Below are positions 55,331-62,639 of a stretch of DNA of 64,000 nt, piece by piece. The stretch lies in assembly GCA_964458575.1 (NCBI GenBank), contig CAYWMD010000026.1, forward strand, positions 1 to 64,000, read 5' to 3'. The stretch's first letter is position 1; each line of letters starts with the position of its first letter. The translations under genes were made by a program, and so were the position numbers. The stretch comes from CAYWMD01 sp964458575 (GTDB taxonomy: Bacteria; Verrucomicrobiota; Verrucomicrobiia; Limisphaerales; JADLHS01). The notes below the pieces were generated by a model. It did not search any database, was not told where the DNA came from, and saw only the letters and a program-made list of their open reading frames with translations.

Positions 55331-56467
55331 ATGAAGATCGCATCCGGCAGATTGGCGGGCTTAACACGTTGCTTCCGTTGTTGGTTCATTGGGTTCGGTG
55401 TCGTTTGCCTGGCAGGGGTTCAACCGCTTACCGCGAATGAAACCAACACGTTGCCGGTGTTGCCAAAGGCTTCACATCGCGCCGACTGGATGAGCCAGGG
55501 CAGCTTCGGATTGATGGTGCATTATCTCATTACGCCGGTCGGAAATACGGCTGACGCGAGGACGGCGAGCTTCAAACAGACCCTGGCCAGGTTTGATCTC
55601 CAGCGGTTCAAAAGCGACTTTTTCTCGACCGGAGCGGACTGGTTGATCTTCACCATTGGCCAGAACACCCGGTATTACAACAGCCCGAACGCGTGGCTCG
55701 ATGCGCGGCAGCCCGGCCACACTCCAGGCCGCGATCTCGGGTTGGAGTTGGCCAAGGCGCTAAAATCGCGCGGGAAACACTTCATCGCCTATCTGCCCGC
55801 TGAGCTCGCCGCGCCGGTCGAGTTGCACGGAACTTTTGGCTGGCGCACGAACGAACCGACCCAGAAGGAATTCCAGCGGAACTACCAGGAGTTCATTCGG
55901 AGTTTCTCGTTGCAGTACGGCAAACATTGTGACGGCTGGTGGTTCGACGGCTGCTACGAGTGGCCGGTGTTTCCGAACACGAACATGGATTTCGCCGGCT
56001 ACATTGCTGCGGCGCGCGCCGGCAATCCGCGGGCCATCGTCGCTTTCAATGACGGCTCATTCTGTACCGGCAAAGTCAAACCGGTCACGCCGTTGGAGGA
56101 TTATCATGCCGGAGAAATCCACACGTTGGTGGACGGGAAGATCGCCCTGGGCTGGTGGCAGAACAATCCGAAACCATACCTGCCGGACTCGCGCTTTGTC
56201 GAAGGCGTCCAATGGCACGGCCTCCTGCCGGTGGACTCGACCTTCGCCGGCCCGACGTTGCCCGATCAACACTACGACGACGCAACACTCATTGAACTTT
56301 TAAAGCGCGTGAAAGCGGTCGGCGGGGCGATGACCTTCAATGTTCCTGTCTCAGCGGAAGGCCACATTCCAGAAAAGACCCTTCAACAAATGCAGCGCGT
56401 GGGCCGGGCGTTACGTTCACTGGAAGCAAAAGTTCAACCACGAAATACACTAAATACACGAAAATAA
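55331..56467 (+). CDS. Secreted GH29-like alpha-L-fucosidase-type protein
   Basis: 378 aa from ATG 55331 (CAGGAA just upstream); a longer frame overlapping the divergent oxygenase gene is rejected. Signal peptide region 'WFIGFGVVCLAGVQPLTA'. GH29-like pattern: 'MSQGSFGLMVHYLITP', 'GADWLIFTIGQNTRYYNSPNA', 'HFIAYLPAELAA' and the probable nucleophile Asp in 'HCDGWWFDGCYEWPVF'. It should cleave alpha-linked fucose or a related sugar outside the cytoplasm. It is shorter than full-length GH29 enzymes (often 430+ aa), with no C-terminal beta-sandwich. The last eleven codons are read from a dispersed repeat (56436 on), so the original C-terminus has been replaced. Confidence 0.78.
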   Translation: MKIASGRLAGLTRCFRCWFIGFGVVCLAGVQPLTANETNTLPVLPKASHRADWMSQGSFGLMVHYLITPVGNTADARTASFKQTLARFDLQRFKSDFFSTGADWLIFTIGQNTRYYNSPNAWLDARQPGHTPGRDLGLELAKALKSRGKHFIAYLPAELAAPVELHGTFGWRTNEPTQKEFQRNYQEFIRSFSLQYGKHCDGWWFDGCYEWPVFPNTNMDFAGYIAAARAGNPRAIVAFNDGSFCTGKVKPVTPLEDYHAGEIHTLVDGKIALGWWQNNPKPYLPDSRFVEGVQWHGLLPVDSTFAGPTLPDQHYDDATLIELLKRVKAVGGAMTFNVPVSAEGHIPEKTLQQMQRVGRALRSLEAKVQPRNTLNTRK

Positions 56468-56528
56468 AGAACAAGGTGAGTGCTTCATCACTCGTTTCTC
56501 TTTCGTGTGTTTCGTGTATTTCGTGGTT
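56436..56528. repeat. Inverted 28-bp repeat pair left of the GxxExxY gene
   Basis: AACCACGAAATACACTAAAT then ACACGAAA (56436-56463) faces TTTCGTGTGTTTCGTGTATT then TCGTGGTT (56501-56528), two mismatches from a perfect inverted pair. The left half supplies the end of the fucosidase-like frame. Confidence 0.9.
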
Positions 56529-56533
56529 AAACA

Positions 56534-56911
56534 TCAAAGGGCAATGCGTTCGTATTCGACTTTCGGATAATGACCGAAGTTTACGAGCAGGCCCAATTTC
56601 ATCTTGGTTGCCCGCAGGTAATTTTGCACCTGCGCGCGATGTTCATCCGTCAAAGCTGTGACCGCTTTTAACTCGACCACAATCTTGTCGTAGCAAATGA
56701 GGTCGGGCTGGTATTTGGTTTTGAGCGGCCGACCTTTGTAGGCAAGCGCCAGCGATGGTTTCACAACGAATGGAACATTCCGGTCGCTCAATTCCAATTC
56801 CAAACACTCCTGATAGACCGCTTCCAGAAATCCACAGCCCTTTTCTTTGTACACTTCAAAACACGCGCCGACGATTTCAAAGCTCTCAAGTTTGAAAATG
56901 ATGCTCGCCAT
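56534..56911 (-). CDS. GxxExxY protein (PD-(D/E)XK nuclease fold)
   Basis: 125 aa. The name-giving motif is present as 'GCGFLEAVYQECLELEL' (G-x2-E-x2-Y) at about residues 25-41. The nuclease-like core is 'YQPDLICYDKIVVELKAV' (D...E-x-K) near residue 67, and the end is 'LGLLVNFG'. Family members are small, occur in many copies in Verrucomicrobia and other environmental bacteria, and are of unknown function; the PD-(D/E)XK residues suggest nuclease activity. Here the gene sits between identical 28-bp direct repeats (56501-56528 and 56923-56950), a layout that looks like a mobile or repeat-derived unit. It has no partner gene. Confidence 0.92.
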   Translation of the reverse strand: MASIIFKLESFEIVGACFEVYKEKGCGFLEAVYQECLELELSDRNVPFVVKPSLALAYKGRPLKTKYQPDLICYDKIVVELKAVTALTDEHRAQVQNYLRATKMKLGLLVNFGHYPKVEYERIAL

Positions 56912-56922
56912 TTCGGTTTTCC

Positions 56923-56950
56923 TTTCGTGTGTTTCGTGTATTTCGTGGTT
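56923..56950 (+). repeat. 28-bp direct repeat right of the GxxExxY gene
   Basis: TTTCGTGTGTTTCGTGTATT then TCGTGGTT, identical to 56501-56528 and in the same orientation. It begins 12 bases upstream of the GxxExxY start codon, so it may also carry that gene's promoter or leader. Confidence 0.92.
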
Positions 56951-56962
56951 AAGAATCCTTCT

Positions 56963-58639
56963 TCACTTCCTCACCCGACTCCGAACCGCGATGAGTTGCT
57001 TCATCACGTCGTGCAGATTCCCGCTCCAATCCTTCGTCCCAAACGCATCGTGTAGCTTTTTGTAGAGCGCGTAGAGTTCGCGATAGACGGCGTGCGCACC
57101 GGGATTCGGCTTGAAGACGCGCGGCTTGAGGCCGGTCATCGCGCGCTGGGCGGCTTCGCAATTCGGATACGCGCCCGCCACCACCGCACCGGCGATGGCC
57201 GCGCCGAGGGCGCAGGTTTGCGCCGAGCGCGAGACTTTCATCGGGCGGCCCGTCACGTCGGCGTAGATTTGCATGACCACCGGATTTTTTTCCGCGATGC
57301 CGCCACAGTTGATGATTTGCTCCACCTTCACGCCGTATTCCTCGAAGCGATTGATGATCGTCAGCGCGCCAAACGCTGTGGCTTCGATGAGCGCGCGATA
57401 AATTTCCGCGGGCGTCGTGTAGAGCGTCTGGCCCAGCAGCAAGCCGGTCAACCGCTGGTCCACGAGCACAGTGCGATTGCCGTTGTTCCAATCGAGCGCG
57501 AGCAAACCGGATTCGCCGGGCTGCAACTTCGCCGCGGCTTTCGTGAGTTCCTCGTGCGAACCGGCTTTTTTCCCGCCGGGTTGGATGTAATTCACGAACC
57601 AGTTGAAAATGTCACCCACCGCCGACTGGCCCGCTTCGAGGCCGTGATAGCCGGGCAGGATGCTGCCGTTGACGATGCCGCAAAGCCCCGGCACGTCCGC
57701 GAGCGACTGGCCCACCGGCACGACCATCATGTCGCACGTGCTCGTCCCGATGATCTTCACCAACGCGCCCGGCGCGATGCCCGAGCCGACGCCGCCCAGG
57801 TGCGCGTCGAACGCGCCGACCGCGACGGGAATTCCCTCGGGCAATCCGGTGCGCTTCGCCCAATCCGCCGTCAACCGGCCCACCGCCTTGTCTATCGTGC
57901 CGGCGACGTTGGGCAGCCGCGAGCGCAACCCGCCCAGCTTGGGATCGAGTTGCGAAAGAAATTCCGCATCCGGGTAACCGCCCCAATCCGCGTTGAACAT
58001 CGCCTTGTGTCCGGCGGCGCAGACGCAAATGGTGAGGTGGCCCGGCGCTTCTGTGCCGGTGAGCATGGCCGGCACCCAATCGGCGCACTCGACCCACGTG
58101 TGCGCGGCGTCGAACACCTCCGGCGCCGTGCGCAGGCAATGCAGTATCTTGCTGAAAAACCATTCACTCGAATACGTCCCGCCGCACTTGGTGAGATACT
58201 GCGGACGAATCTTCTTCGCGAGCTCGGTGATCTCTCCTGCTTCGGCAATGCTCGTGTGGTCCTTCCACAACCACGCCATCGCCGCCGGATTTTTGGCGAA
58301 CCGTTTATCGAACGCGAGGGGCCGGCCGTTCGCGTCCACAGGGATCGGCGTGCTGCCGGTCGTGTCCACGCCGATGCCGATGATCTGGCCGGGTTGGAAG
58401 CCGCGCACATTTTTCCGCGCGGCGGCCACGGCTTTCTTGAGCGCGACCTCCGCGCCCTTCACGTAATCGGCGGGATGCTGCCGGGCGAGGTTCGGGTCGC
58501 GCGACAGAATCACGCCCGCGTCGCCGTGTTCGTAGCCCCAAACGGCCGTGGCGACTTCCTTGCCGTTGGCGACGTTGACGATGAGGGCGCGAACCGAGTT
58601 CGTGCCGTAATCCAATCCGATGGTGTATTGAGTACTCAT
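56963..58639 (-). CDS. araB: Ribulokinase (FGGY carbohydrate kinase)
   Basis: 558 aa, typical AraB length. 'YTIGLDYGTNSVRALIVNVANG' (ATP phosphate 1 loop) at residues 5-26, 'IGIGVDTTGSTPIPVD', 'GRPLAFDKRFAKNPAAMAWLWKDH', 'GGTYSSEWFFSKILHCLR', 'AVGAFDAHLGGVGSGIAPG', 'IIGTSTCDMMVV' and 'IINCGGIAEKNPVVMQIYAD'. It phosphorylates L-ribulose (and often other ketopentoses) in the cytoplasm in L-arabinose use. AraA and AraD are not in the window. GGAGAA lies 4-9 bases before the ATG. FGGY members are hard to split by eye, but the THTW-like 'AAHTWVECADWV' and 'WKDHTS' blocks fit ribulokinase well. Confidence 0.93.
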   Translation of the reverse strand: MSTQYTIGLDYGTNSVRALIVNVANGKEVATAVWGYEHGDAGVILSRDPNLARQHPADYVKGAEVALKKAVAAARKNVRGFQPGQIIGIGVDTTGSTPIPVDANGRPLAFDKRFAKNPAAMAWLWKDHTSIAEAGEITELAKKIRPQYLTKCGGTYSSEWFFSKILHCLRTAPEVFDAAHTWVECADWVPAMLTGTEAPGHLTICVCAAGHKAMFNADWGGYPDAEFLSQLDPKLGGLRSRLPNVAGTIDKAVGRLTADWAKRTGLPEGIPVAVGAFDAHLGGVGSGIAPGALVKIIGTSTCDMMVVPVGQSLADVPGLCGIVNGSILPGYHGLEAGQSAVGDIFNWFVNYIQPGGKKAGSHEELTKAAAKLQPGESGLLALDWNNGNRTVLVDQRLTGLLLGQTLYTTPAEIYRALIEATAFGALTIINRFEEYGVKVEQIINCGGIAEKNPVVMQIYADVTGRPMKVSRSAQTCALGAAIAGAVVAGAYPNCEAAQRAMTGLKPRVFKPNPGAHAVYRELYALYKKLHDAFGTKDWSGNLHDVMKQLIAVRSRVRK

Positions 58640-58689
58640 AAAATTCTCCGTGGGCAGTGAAGCAAATTGAGAGGAACTTGCAAGCGCAC

Positions 58690-58739
58690 GGTGGGGCGAG
58701 CGTCCTCGCGAGCCGGCTCGTCAGTAACCTCGCCCCACC
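58690..58739. repeat. 50-bp palindromic repeat with perfect 11-bp arms
   Basis: GGTGGGGCGAG (58690-58700) and CTCGCCCCACC (58729-58739) are exact inverted copies, with an inner CTCGCGAG. It lies between the divergent ribulokinase and small antitoxin-like genes. Confidence 0.85.
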
Positions 58740-58793
58740 AGACCCGATCACCGAGCAGTTGTCGTTGTTGAGCCGACCTGCTATCTTTGGGCC

Positions 58794-59015
58794 GTGAAAA
58801 CGCTGGAACTCCATGACGAACAATTTGTCACCGACGGCAAAGGCAAACGCGTGGGTGTTCTGCTTGATCTCAAGACTTATGATCGTTTGCGCGAGGCGGA
58901 GGAGGAATTGGCCGACGTTCGCGCTTACGATGCGGCAAGCACAAAGGTCGCGGCGGAACTAAAGACTGGACGATTTATGACGTTGGCCGAGTACCGAGCT
59001 AAACGGCGCAAATGA
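58794..59015 (+). CDS. Small antitoxin-like protein without an adjacent toxin
   Basis: 73 aa from GTG 58794. 'FVTDGKGKRVGVLLDLKTYDRLREAEEELAD' has the shape of Phd/YefM-type antitoxin N-terminal domains (a beta pair ending in 'V-x-L-x-x-Y-x-x-L'), followed by a helical acidic part and a basic tail (YRAKRRK). In such pairs the toxin follows; here the next gene, 4 bases on, encodes a secreted protein instead, so no toxin is evident. Assignment is by shape, not by a strong motif. Confidence 0.55.
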   Translation: MKTLELHDEQFVTDGKGKRVGVLLDLKTYDRLREAEEELADVRAYDAASTKVAAELKTGRFMTLAEYRAKRRK

Positions 59016-59019
59016 AGTT

Positions 59020-59739
59020 ATGAGAAAATCAGGCGCAATCCTTTTGTTTGCGTTTAGCCTGTCAGCGTACGCTCGTCTCATCCACGTGTGGTCGGAAGCC
59101 GAGATGGAAAGTGCGGCCGATTTAGTTGTCATCGGGACGGTAGCAAACGTCAGGGATTTGGCCGAGACCAATGCGACATTGTGGCCAAGCTTCAAGTTCT
59201 GCGGCGTCGAAACCACTTTTAAGGTCTCCAAAGTCCTCAAGGGAGAGTACACGAACCGCACAGTTGCGCTGCATCATTATCGCTTCGATCCGCCCAATTT
59301 TATTCCGCCGAATGGTCCCTGTTTTGTGAACTTGAAAGCAAACGACACAAACCAATTCATACTCTACTTGGTGAAAGACGGACCAACGAGATTTGCCCCG
59401 GTATCTGGTCAGCTTGATCCGGAGATGGATGCAGTGAGGCCGCTGGGGAGTAAGTCAGTGGCAATCAGCCTGCACAAGACGGTAGTCGATGCAACGTCAG
59501 GCGAATATGCCGACGTGAATTCAAATCAGGAAATCGTGAGTTTGCACGATAGTGCAGGGAAACTCATCTGGTTTACGAATGTGTTCCAAGCATTACGAAC
59601 GAATGCCAATCCACGCGTAAGTGGAAGAAAGATTCATGGTCTGCAACTACACGAAAATGATCTTTGGGTTGACCTCGGTCGCGGATATGCCGTTCTCGAC
59701 AAGAAGACAGGAGCGATGAAAGGCATTATTTCACGTTGA
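59020..59739 (+). CDS. Predicted secreted protein, unknown function
   Basis: 239 aa, N-terminal signal (AILLFAFSLSAYA, residues 6-18). The body begins 'IHVWSEAEMESAADLVVIGTVANV', which resembles beta-barrel domains of unknown function in secreted proteins that report 'V-x-G-x-V' strands, and contains 'FKVSKVLKGEYTNRTVALHHYRF'. No catalytic motif was recognised. The start is 4 bases after the antitoxin-like gene, so the two may be co-transcribed. The gene ends 6 bases before a dehydrogenase fragment on the other strand. AT content is a little higher than its neighbours. Confidence 0.65.
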   Translation: MRKSGAILLFAFSLSAYARLIHVWSEAEMESAADLVVIGTVANVRDLAETNATLWPSFKFCGVETTFKVSKVLKGEYTNRTVALHHYRFDPPNFIPPNGPCFVNLKANDTNQFILYLVKDGPTRFAPVSGQLDPEMDAVRPLGSKSVAISLHKTVVDATSGEYADVNSNQEIVSLHDSAGKLIWFTNVFQALRTNANPRVSGRKIHGLQLHENDLWVDLGRGYAVLDKKTGAMKGIISR

Positions 59740-59745
59740 TCGCTT

Positions 59746-59890
59746 TCAGCTCTTGATCATGACTTTCACGACCTCGTCTGCGTAGGCCGCGTTGAGCTTG
59801 AACGCGTCGACGGCATTTTTCAACGGAAAGCGATGGCTGATCAGACTGCGCAGATCCACGCGTGCGCTTTCGGCGAGGCGAATGGCGCGC
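59746..59890 (-). pseudogene. C-terminal fragment of a zinc alcohol dehydrogenase
   Basis: Reads RLAESARVDLRSLISHRFPL then KNAVDAFKLNAAYADEVVKV and MIKS-stop, against RLAESGRVDLRSLISHRFPL and KKTADAFKLNATYADEVVKV of the intact dehydrogenase at 61374-62456. Over about 140 bases the two copies differ at about a dozen positions (roughly 92% identity). No start and no upstream dehydrogenase sequence remain; the similarity stops at the edge of the AlbA/Schlafen-type gene. Confidence 0.9.
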
Positions 59891-59906
59891 CACGGAGATG
59901 TCGAGT

Positions 59907-61268
59907 TCATGTACCTTTCTTCAAGTGATACCCTTTGCGCGGGTCTTGGGTGCTGCTGCCGATGGCGACGATTTGACCAAGTTCGACCAAGCGCTTGAGC
60001 CGGGTTTGCGTGGCGCGCGAACTGCGCTTGATGGCGGCGGCAATTCGGCTGGTGGACGCGCCCGGTTGGCGGCGCAAGAACTCGATAATGGCCGTGTCAA
60101 GCCGGTCACGCTCGGGTTGAGCGATGCGCGCTCGCCGGAAAGTGACGCGGAAGCCGCTGCCAATTTCCTCCAGTTCCGGTTCCGGCAAACCGGCCGCGCG
60201 GCAGGCTGCAAACATACGTTGAATGCCGCTGCCCCATTGTTCAATCAGGCCGAGTTCGTGAAAGATGCGCCCGATGACGCGATTGCGGAGCTTGGAAACG
60301 CCGCGTCGGATGTCCTCGATGGTGAGGCCGGGCGGAAGGTTGCCGGGATTTTCAATTTCGATCCGGTCGCGAAAGATCGCCAGCCGAAGGGGTGAGCCGC
60401 GTTGCGCATAGTCGGCATGAACCAGGGCATTGGTAATCGCTTCGCGCAGGGCCACGACCGGGAATTCCCAAATCTCGCGATGGCGCACGTTCTTAACCTC
60501 AACCGCGCGTCGCGTGTTGCGCGCTACGAAGCGAATGGCTTCCTCCACGGCCAGCACCGGAGAGATGGTAATGTTTGCGGAGTCGAGGATGACACTCCGA
60601 TCTGTGCCCTCGAAACAACCAGCGCGCAGCCACGCGTCGGGGAAATACTTCAACCGATCCACGCCGAACAAAATGACACCACCAATGGTTGGGACTTCGC
60701 GCCGATGGGAGATGGTTAAAAGTTGCAGCGTGTGCAGGTCCTTCTTCTTCAGCCGGCGAACGGGTGCGAAGCACTCGGAAGCGACTCGGAAGTCGAGAGC
60801 TTCCGAGTTCAATTCCGGCATCGGCTCTTCGTCGTAACTGCGCCCGCGTACGATGCGCTGGAGTTCCGCCACCGCCGCCGCATCGGCCTGGCGGTTGGTC
60901 GAGCCGACGCGCACATACACGCCCGATGGGTAGCCAGTGGCTTTCACATAGTGAGGCCGGCTGGGACTGGGAAACACTTCGGCGGCCAGAACATGCGTTT
61001 TGCGGAACGGGATGATGTGAATCTCCGGCACCAGCCGCGGCTCAATGCGGTCGGCAATGAAGTTGGCCAACTGTTCCTCGGTTTTGGTGACATCCGGCAC
61101 CCCGCACACTTTGCGGGTGCCATCCTCGACACCAATCAGTAGGACACCGCCCGCGCCGTTGGCGAAAGCTACGAGGGTCCGCATGGCTTTGTCTGGCGAG
61201 GAGAGTTCGCGCTTGAACTCCAGCGTCTTGCCCTCGTGCTGACGAAGCAGTTCCGCGAGGTTAAACAT
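59907..61268 (-). CDS. AlbA/Schlafen-type ATP-binding regulator-like protein
   Basis: 453 aa from ATG 61268; a start 24 codons upstream is possible but its residues look non-coding. N-terminal AlbA_2 (Schlafen AAA_4) domain: 'EGKTLEFKREL' (residues 12-22) and 'LVAFANGAGGVLLIGVEDG'. Central HATPase-like part: 'REAITNALVHADYAQRGSPLRLAIFRDRIEIENPGNLPPGLTIEDI' and 'RNRVIGRIFHELGLIEQWGSGIQRMF'. C-terminal winged helix: 'IIEFLRRQPGASTSRIAAAIKRSSRATQTRLKRLVELG'. Such proteins are often annotated as RecG-like or transcriptional regulators, and several occur in accessory or defence loci; its own role is unknown. It lies between an intact dehydrogenase gene and a second copy of that gene's 3' end. Confidence 0.85.
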   Translation of the reverse strand: MFNLAELLRQHEGKTLEFKRELSSPDKAMRTLVAFANGAGGVLLIGVEDGTRKVCGVPDVTKTEEQLANFIADRIEPRLVPEIHIIPFRKTHVLAAEVFPSPSRPHYVKATGYPSGVYVRVGSTNRQADAAAVAELQRIVRGRSYDEEPMPELNSEALDFRVASECFAPVRRLKKKDLHTLQLLTISHRREVPTIGGVILFGVDRLKYFPDAWLRAGCFEGTDRSVILDSANITISPVLAVEEAIRFVARNTRRAVEVKNVRHREIWEFPVVALREAITNALVHADYAQRGSPLRLAIFRDRIEIENPGNLPPGLTIEDIRRGVSKLRNRVIGRIFHELGLIEQWGSGIQRMFAACRAAGLPEPELEEIGSGFRVTFRRARIAQPERDRLDTAIIEFLRRQPGASTSRIAAAIKRSSRATQTRLKRLVELGQIVAIGSSTQDPRKGYHLKKGT

Positions 61269-61373
61269 GGTCGGAAATCTACTCGGAATCGGTTTGGCAG
61301 AGCAAGCTTCCGAGTTGAATTGCAGAGCGCTGGCGGTCAATTGTTCCGTTAAGCCAAGAAGCGTTAAGTTTTT

Positions 61374-62456
61374 TCAACTTTTGATCATGACTTTGACGAC
61401 CTCGTCTGCGTAGGTGGCGTTGAGCTTGAACGCATCGGCGGTCTTTTTCAACGGAAAGCGATGGCTGATCAGACTGCGCAAATCCACGCGCCCGCTTTCG
61501 GCGAGGCGCATGGCGCGCGGATAGGTGTGCTTCATGCGGCGGCTCATGATGACCGTGAGTCCTTTGCGGCGCGCGACCGAGGCGTTGAGTTCCAGCCGGT
61601 TGCCGCCGGAAATGCCGACCACCACCAATCGCCCGCCGAGCCGTGCCATTTCGGCGGCTTGCGTCACGGACTCCTCGGCCCACGCCGCTTCAATCGTCAC
61701 GTCCACGCCGCGACCGTGCGTCTCCTTCAGGACGCGGCGCGTGGCGTCTTCGCGGTCGTAACGAATGGGAACGCCGCCCCATTTCTGCGCGAGCTTGAGC
61801 CGCCACGGGAATTTGTCCGTGACGAAAATGGGATCGGCGCCGGCGAGCCGCGCGATTTGCAGAATGAGCAAACCAATCGGCCCGGCGCCGAGGATGGCGA
61901 CGCTGCAACCGACACGCAGTTTGGCAAAGTCCACCGCGTGAATCGCCACGCCGAGCGGTTCGAGCAACGCGGCGGCTTCGTCGTCAATCGCACGCGGAAC
62001 GGGAAAGCAACTGCGCGCCGGCATGTGCATCCATTCGCAGAGGCTGCCGCCGTAGGGAAAGTTGCCGCAGAACGCGAGGTGGCAGCACAGATTCGGATGC
62101 CCCTTCTCGCAAAGCTCGCAATGCCCGCAAGGTTGCGCCGGATCAACCGCTACGCGCGTGCCAGGCTTGAGCCGTTGAAAATGTCCGTCGAGCGAATCAG
62201 GGCCAACCGCCTCAACCACGGCGGAAAACTCGTGCCCGAGAATGAGTGGGCCTGCGATAGGCGTGTCGCCAATGCGCGCATCCAGGTAGGAGTGCAGATC
62301 GCTGCCGCAAACACCGGTGGTTTTCACGCGCAAGAGCACCATGCCGCGCCCTGGCGCGCCGGGGCGGGGAATGCGTTCCACGCGTAGGTCCTTTGGCCCA
62401 TGCAGTCGCGCGGCGAGCATGGTAGCTTGGTTGCGGCTGGAAGTCTTCTGTGTCAT
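61374..62456 (-). CDS. Zinc-dependent alcohol/sugar-alcohol dehydrogenase (MDR family)
   Basis: 360 aa from ATG 62456 (62420 is another choice). MDR features: catalytic zinc Cys in 'TTGVCGSDLHSYL', His-Glu in 'LILGHEFSAVVEAVG', structural zinc 'CGHCELCEKGHPNLC', Rossmann 'AILGAGPIGLLILQIARLAG'. This group oxidises secondary alcohols such as L-threonine, sorbitol or galactitol with NAD(P). Near it are ribulokinase and a symporter, so a sugar-alcohol role is reasonable but unproven. A second, partial copy of its C-terminus lies 1.5 kb further on, beyond an AlbA-type gene. Confidence 0.92.
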   Translation of the reverse strand: MTQKTSSRNQATMLAARLHGPKDLRVERIPRPGAPGRGMVLLRVKTTGVCGSDLHSYLDARIGDTPIAGPLILGHEFSAVVEAVGPDSLDGHFQRLKPGTRVAVDPAQPCGHCELCEKGHPNLCCHLAFCGNFPYGGSLCEWMHMPARSCFPVPRAIDDEAAALLEPLGVAIHAVDFAKLRVGCSVAILGAGPIGLLILQIARLAGADPIFVTDKFPWRLKLAQKWGGVPIRYDREDATRRVLKETHGRGVDVTIEAAWAEESVTQAAEMARLGGRLVVVGISGGNRLELNASVARRKGLTVIMSRRMKHTYPRAMRLAESGRVDLRSLISHRFPLKKTADAFKLNATYADEVVKVMIKS

Positions 62457-62523
62457 CAGTTGCCCGAGAGATTGGAAATTATACGGCGAATTGAAAAGCG
62501 CGGAAATCAACGCCGTGATCGAG

Positions 62524-62635
62524 AGGAGCGCGGACAGCCTTGTCCGCGAGTTGGAGTTCGCGCTTCAGTTCGCTCTTTCTGGACAGGTTAACCTGAACTT
62601 CAACGAAACGCGCGGACTCGGCGGTCCGCGCTCCT
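62524..62635. repeat. 112-bp palindromic repeat between dehydrogenase and UroD-family genes
   Basis: Left arm from 62524, AGGAGCGCGGACAGCCTTGT then CCGCG, and right arm 62611-62635, CGCGGACTCGGCGGTCCGCG then CTCCT, are inverted with about four mismatches. The element ends 4 bases from the UroD-family stop codon and reaches to 68 bases before the dehydrogenase start. Confidence 0.85.
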
Positions 62636-62639
62636 GTTG

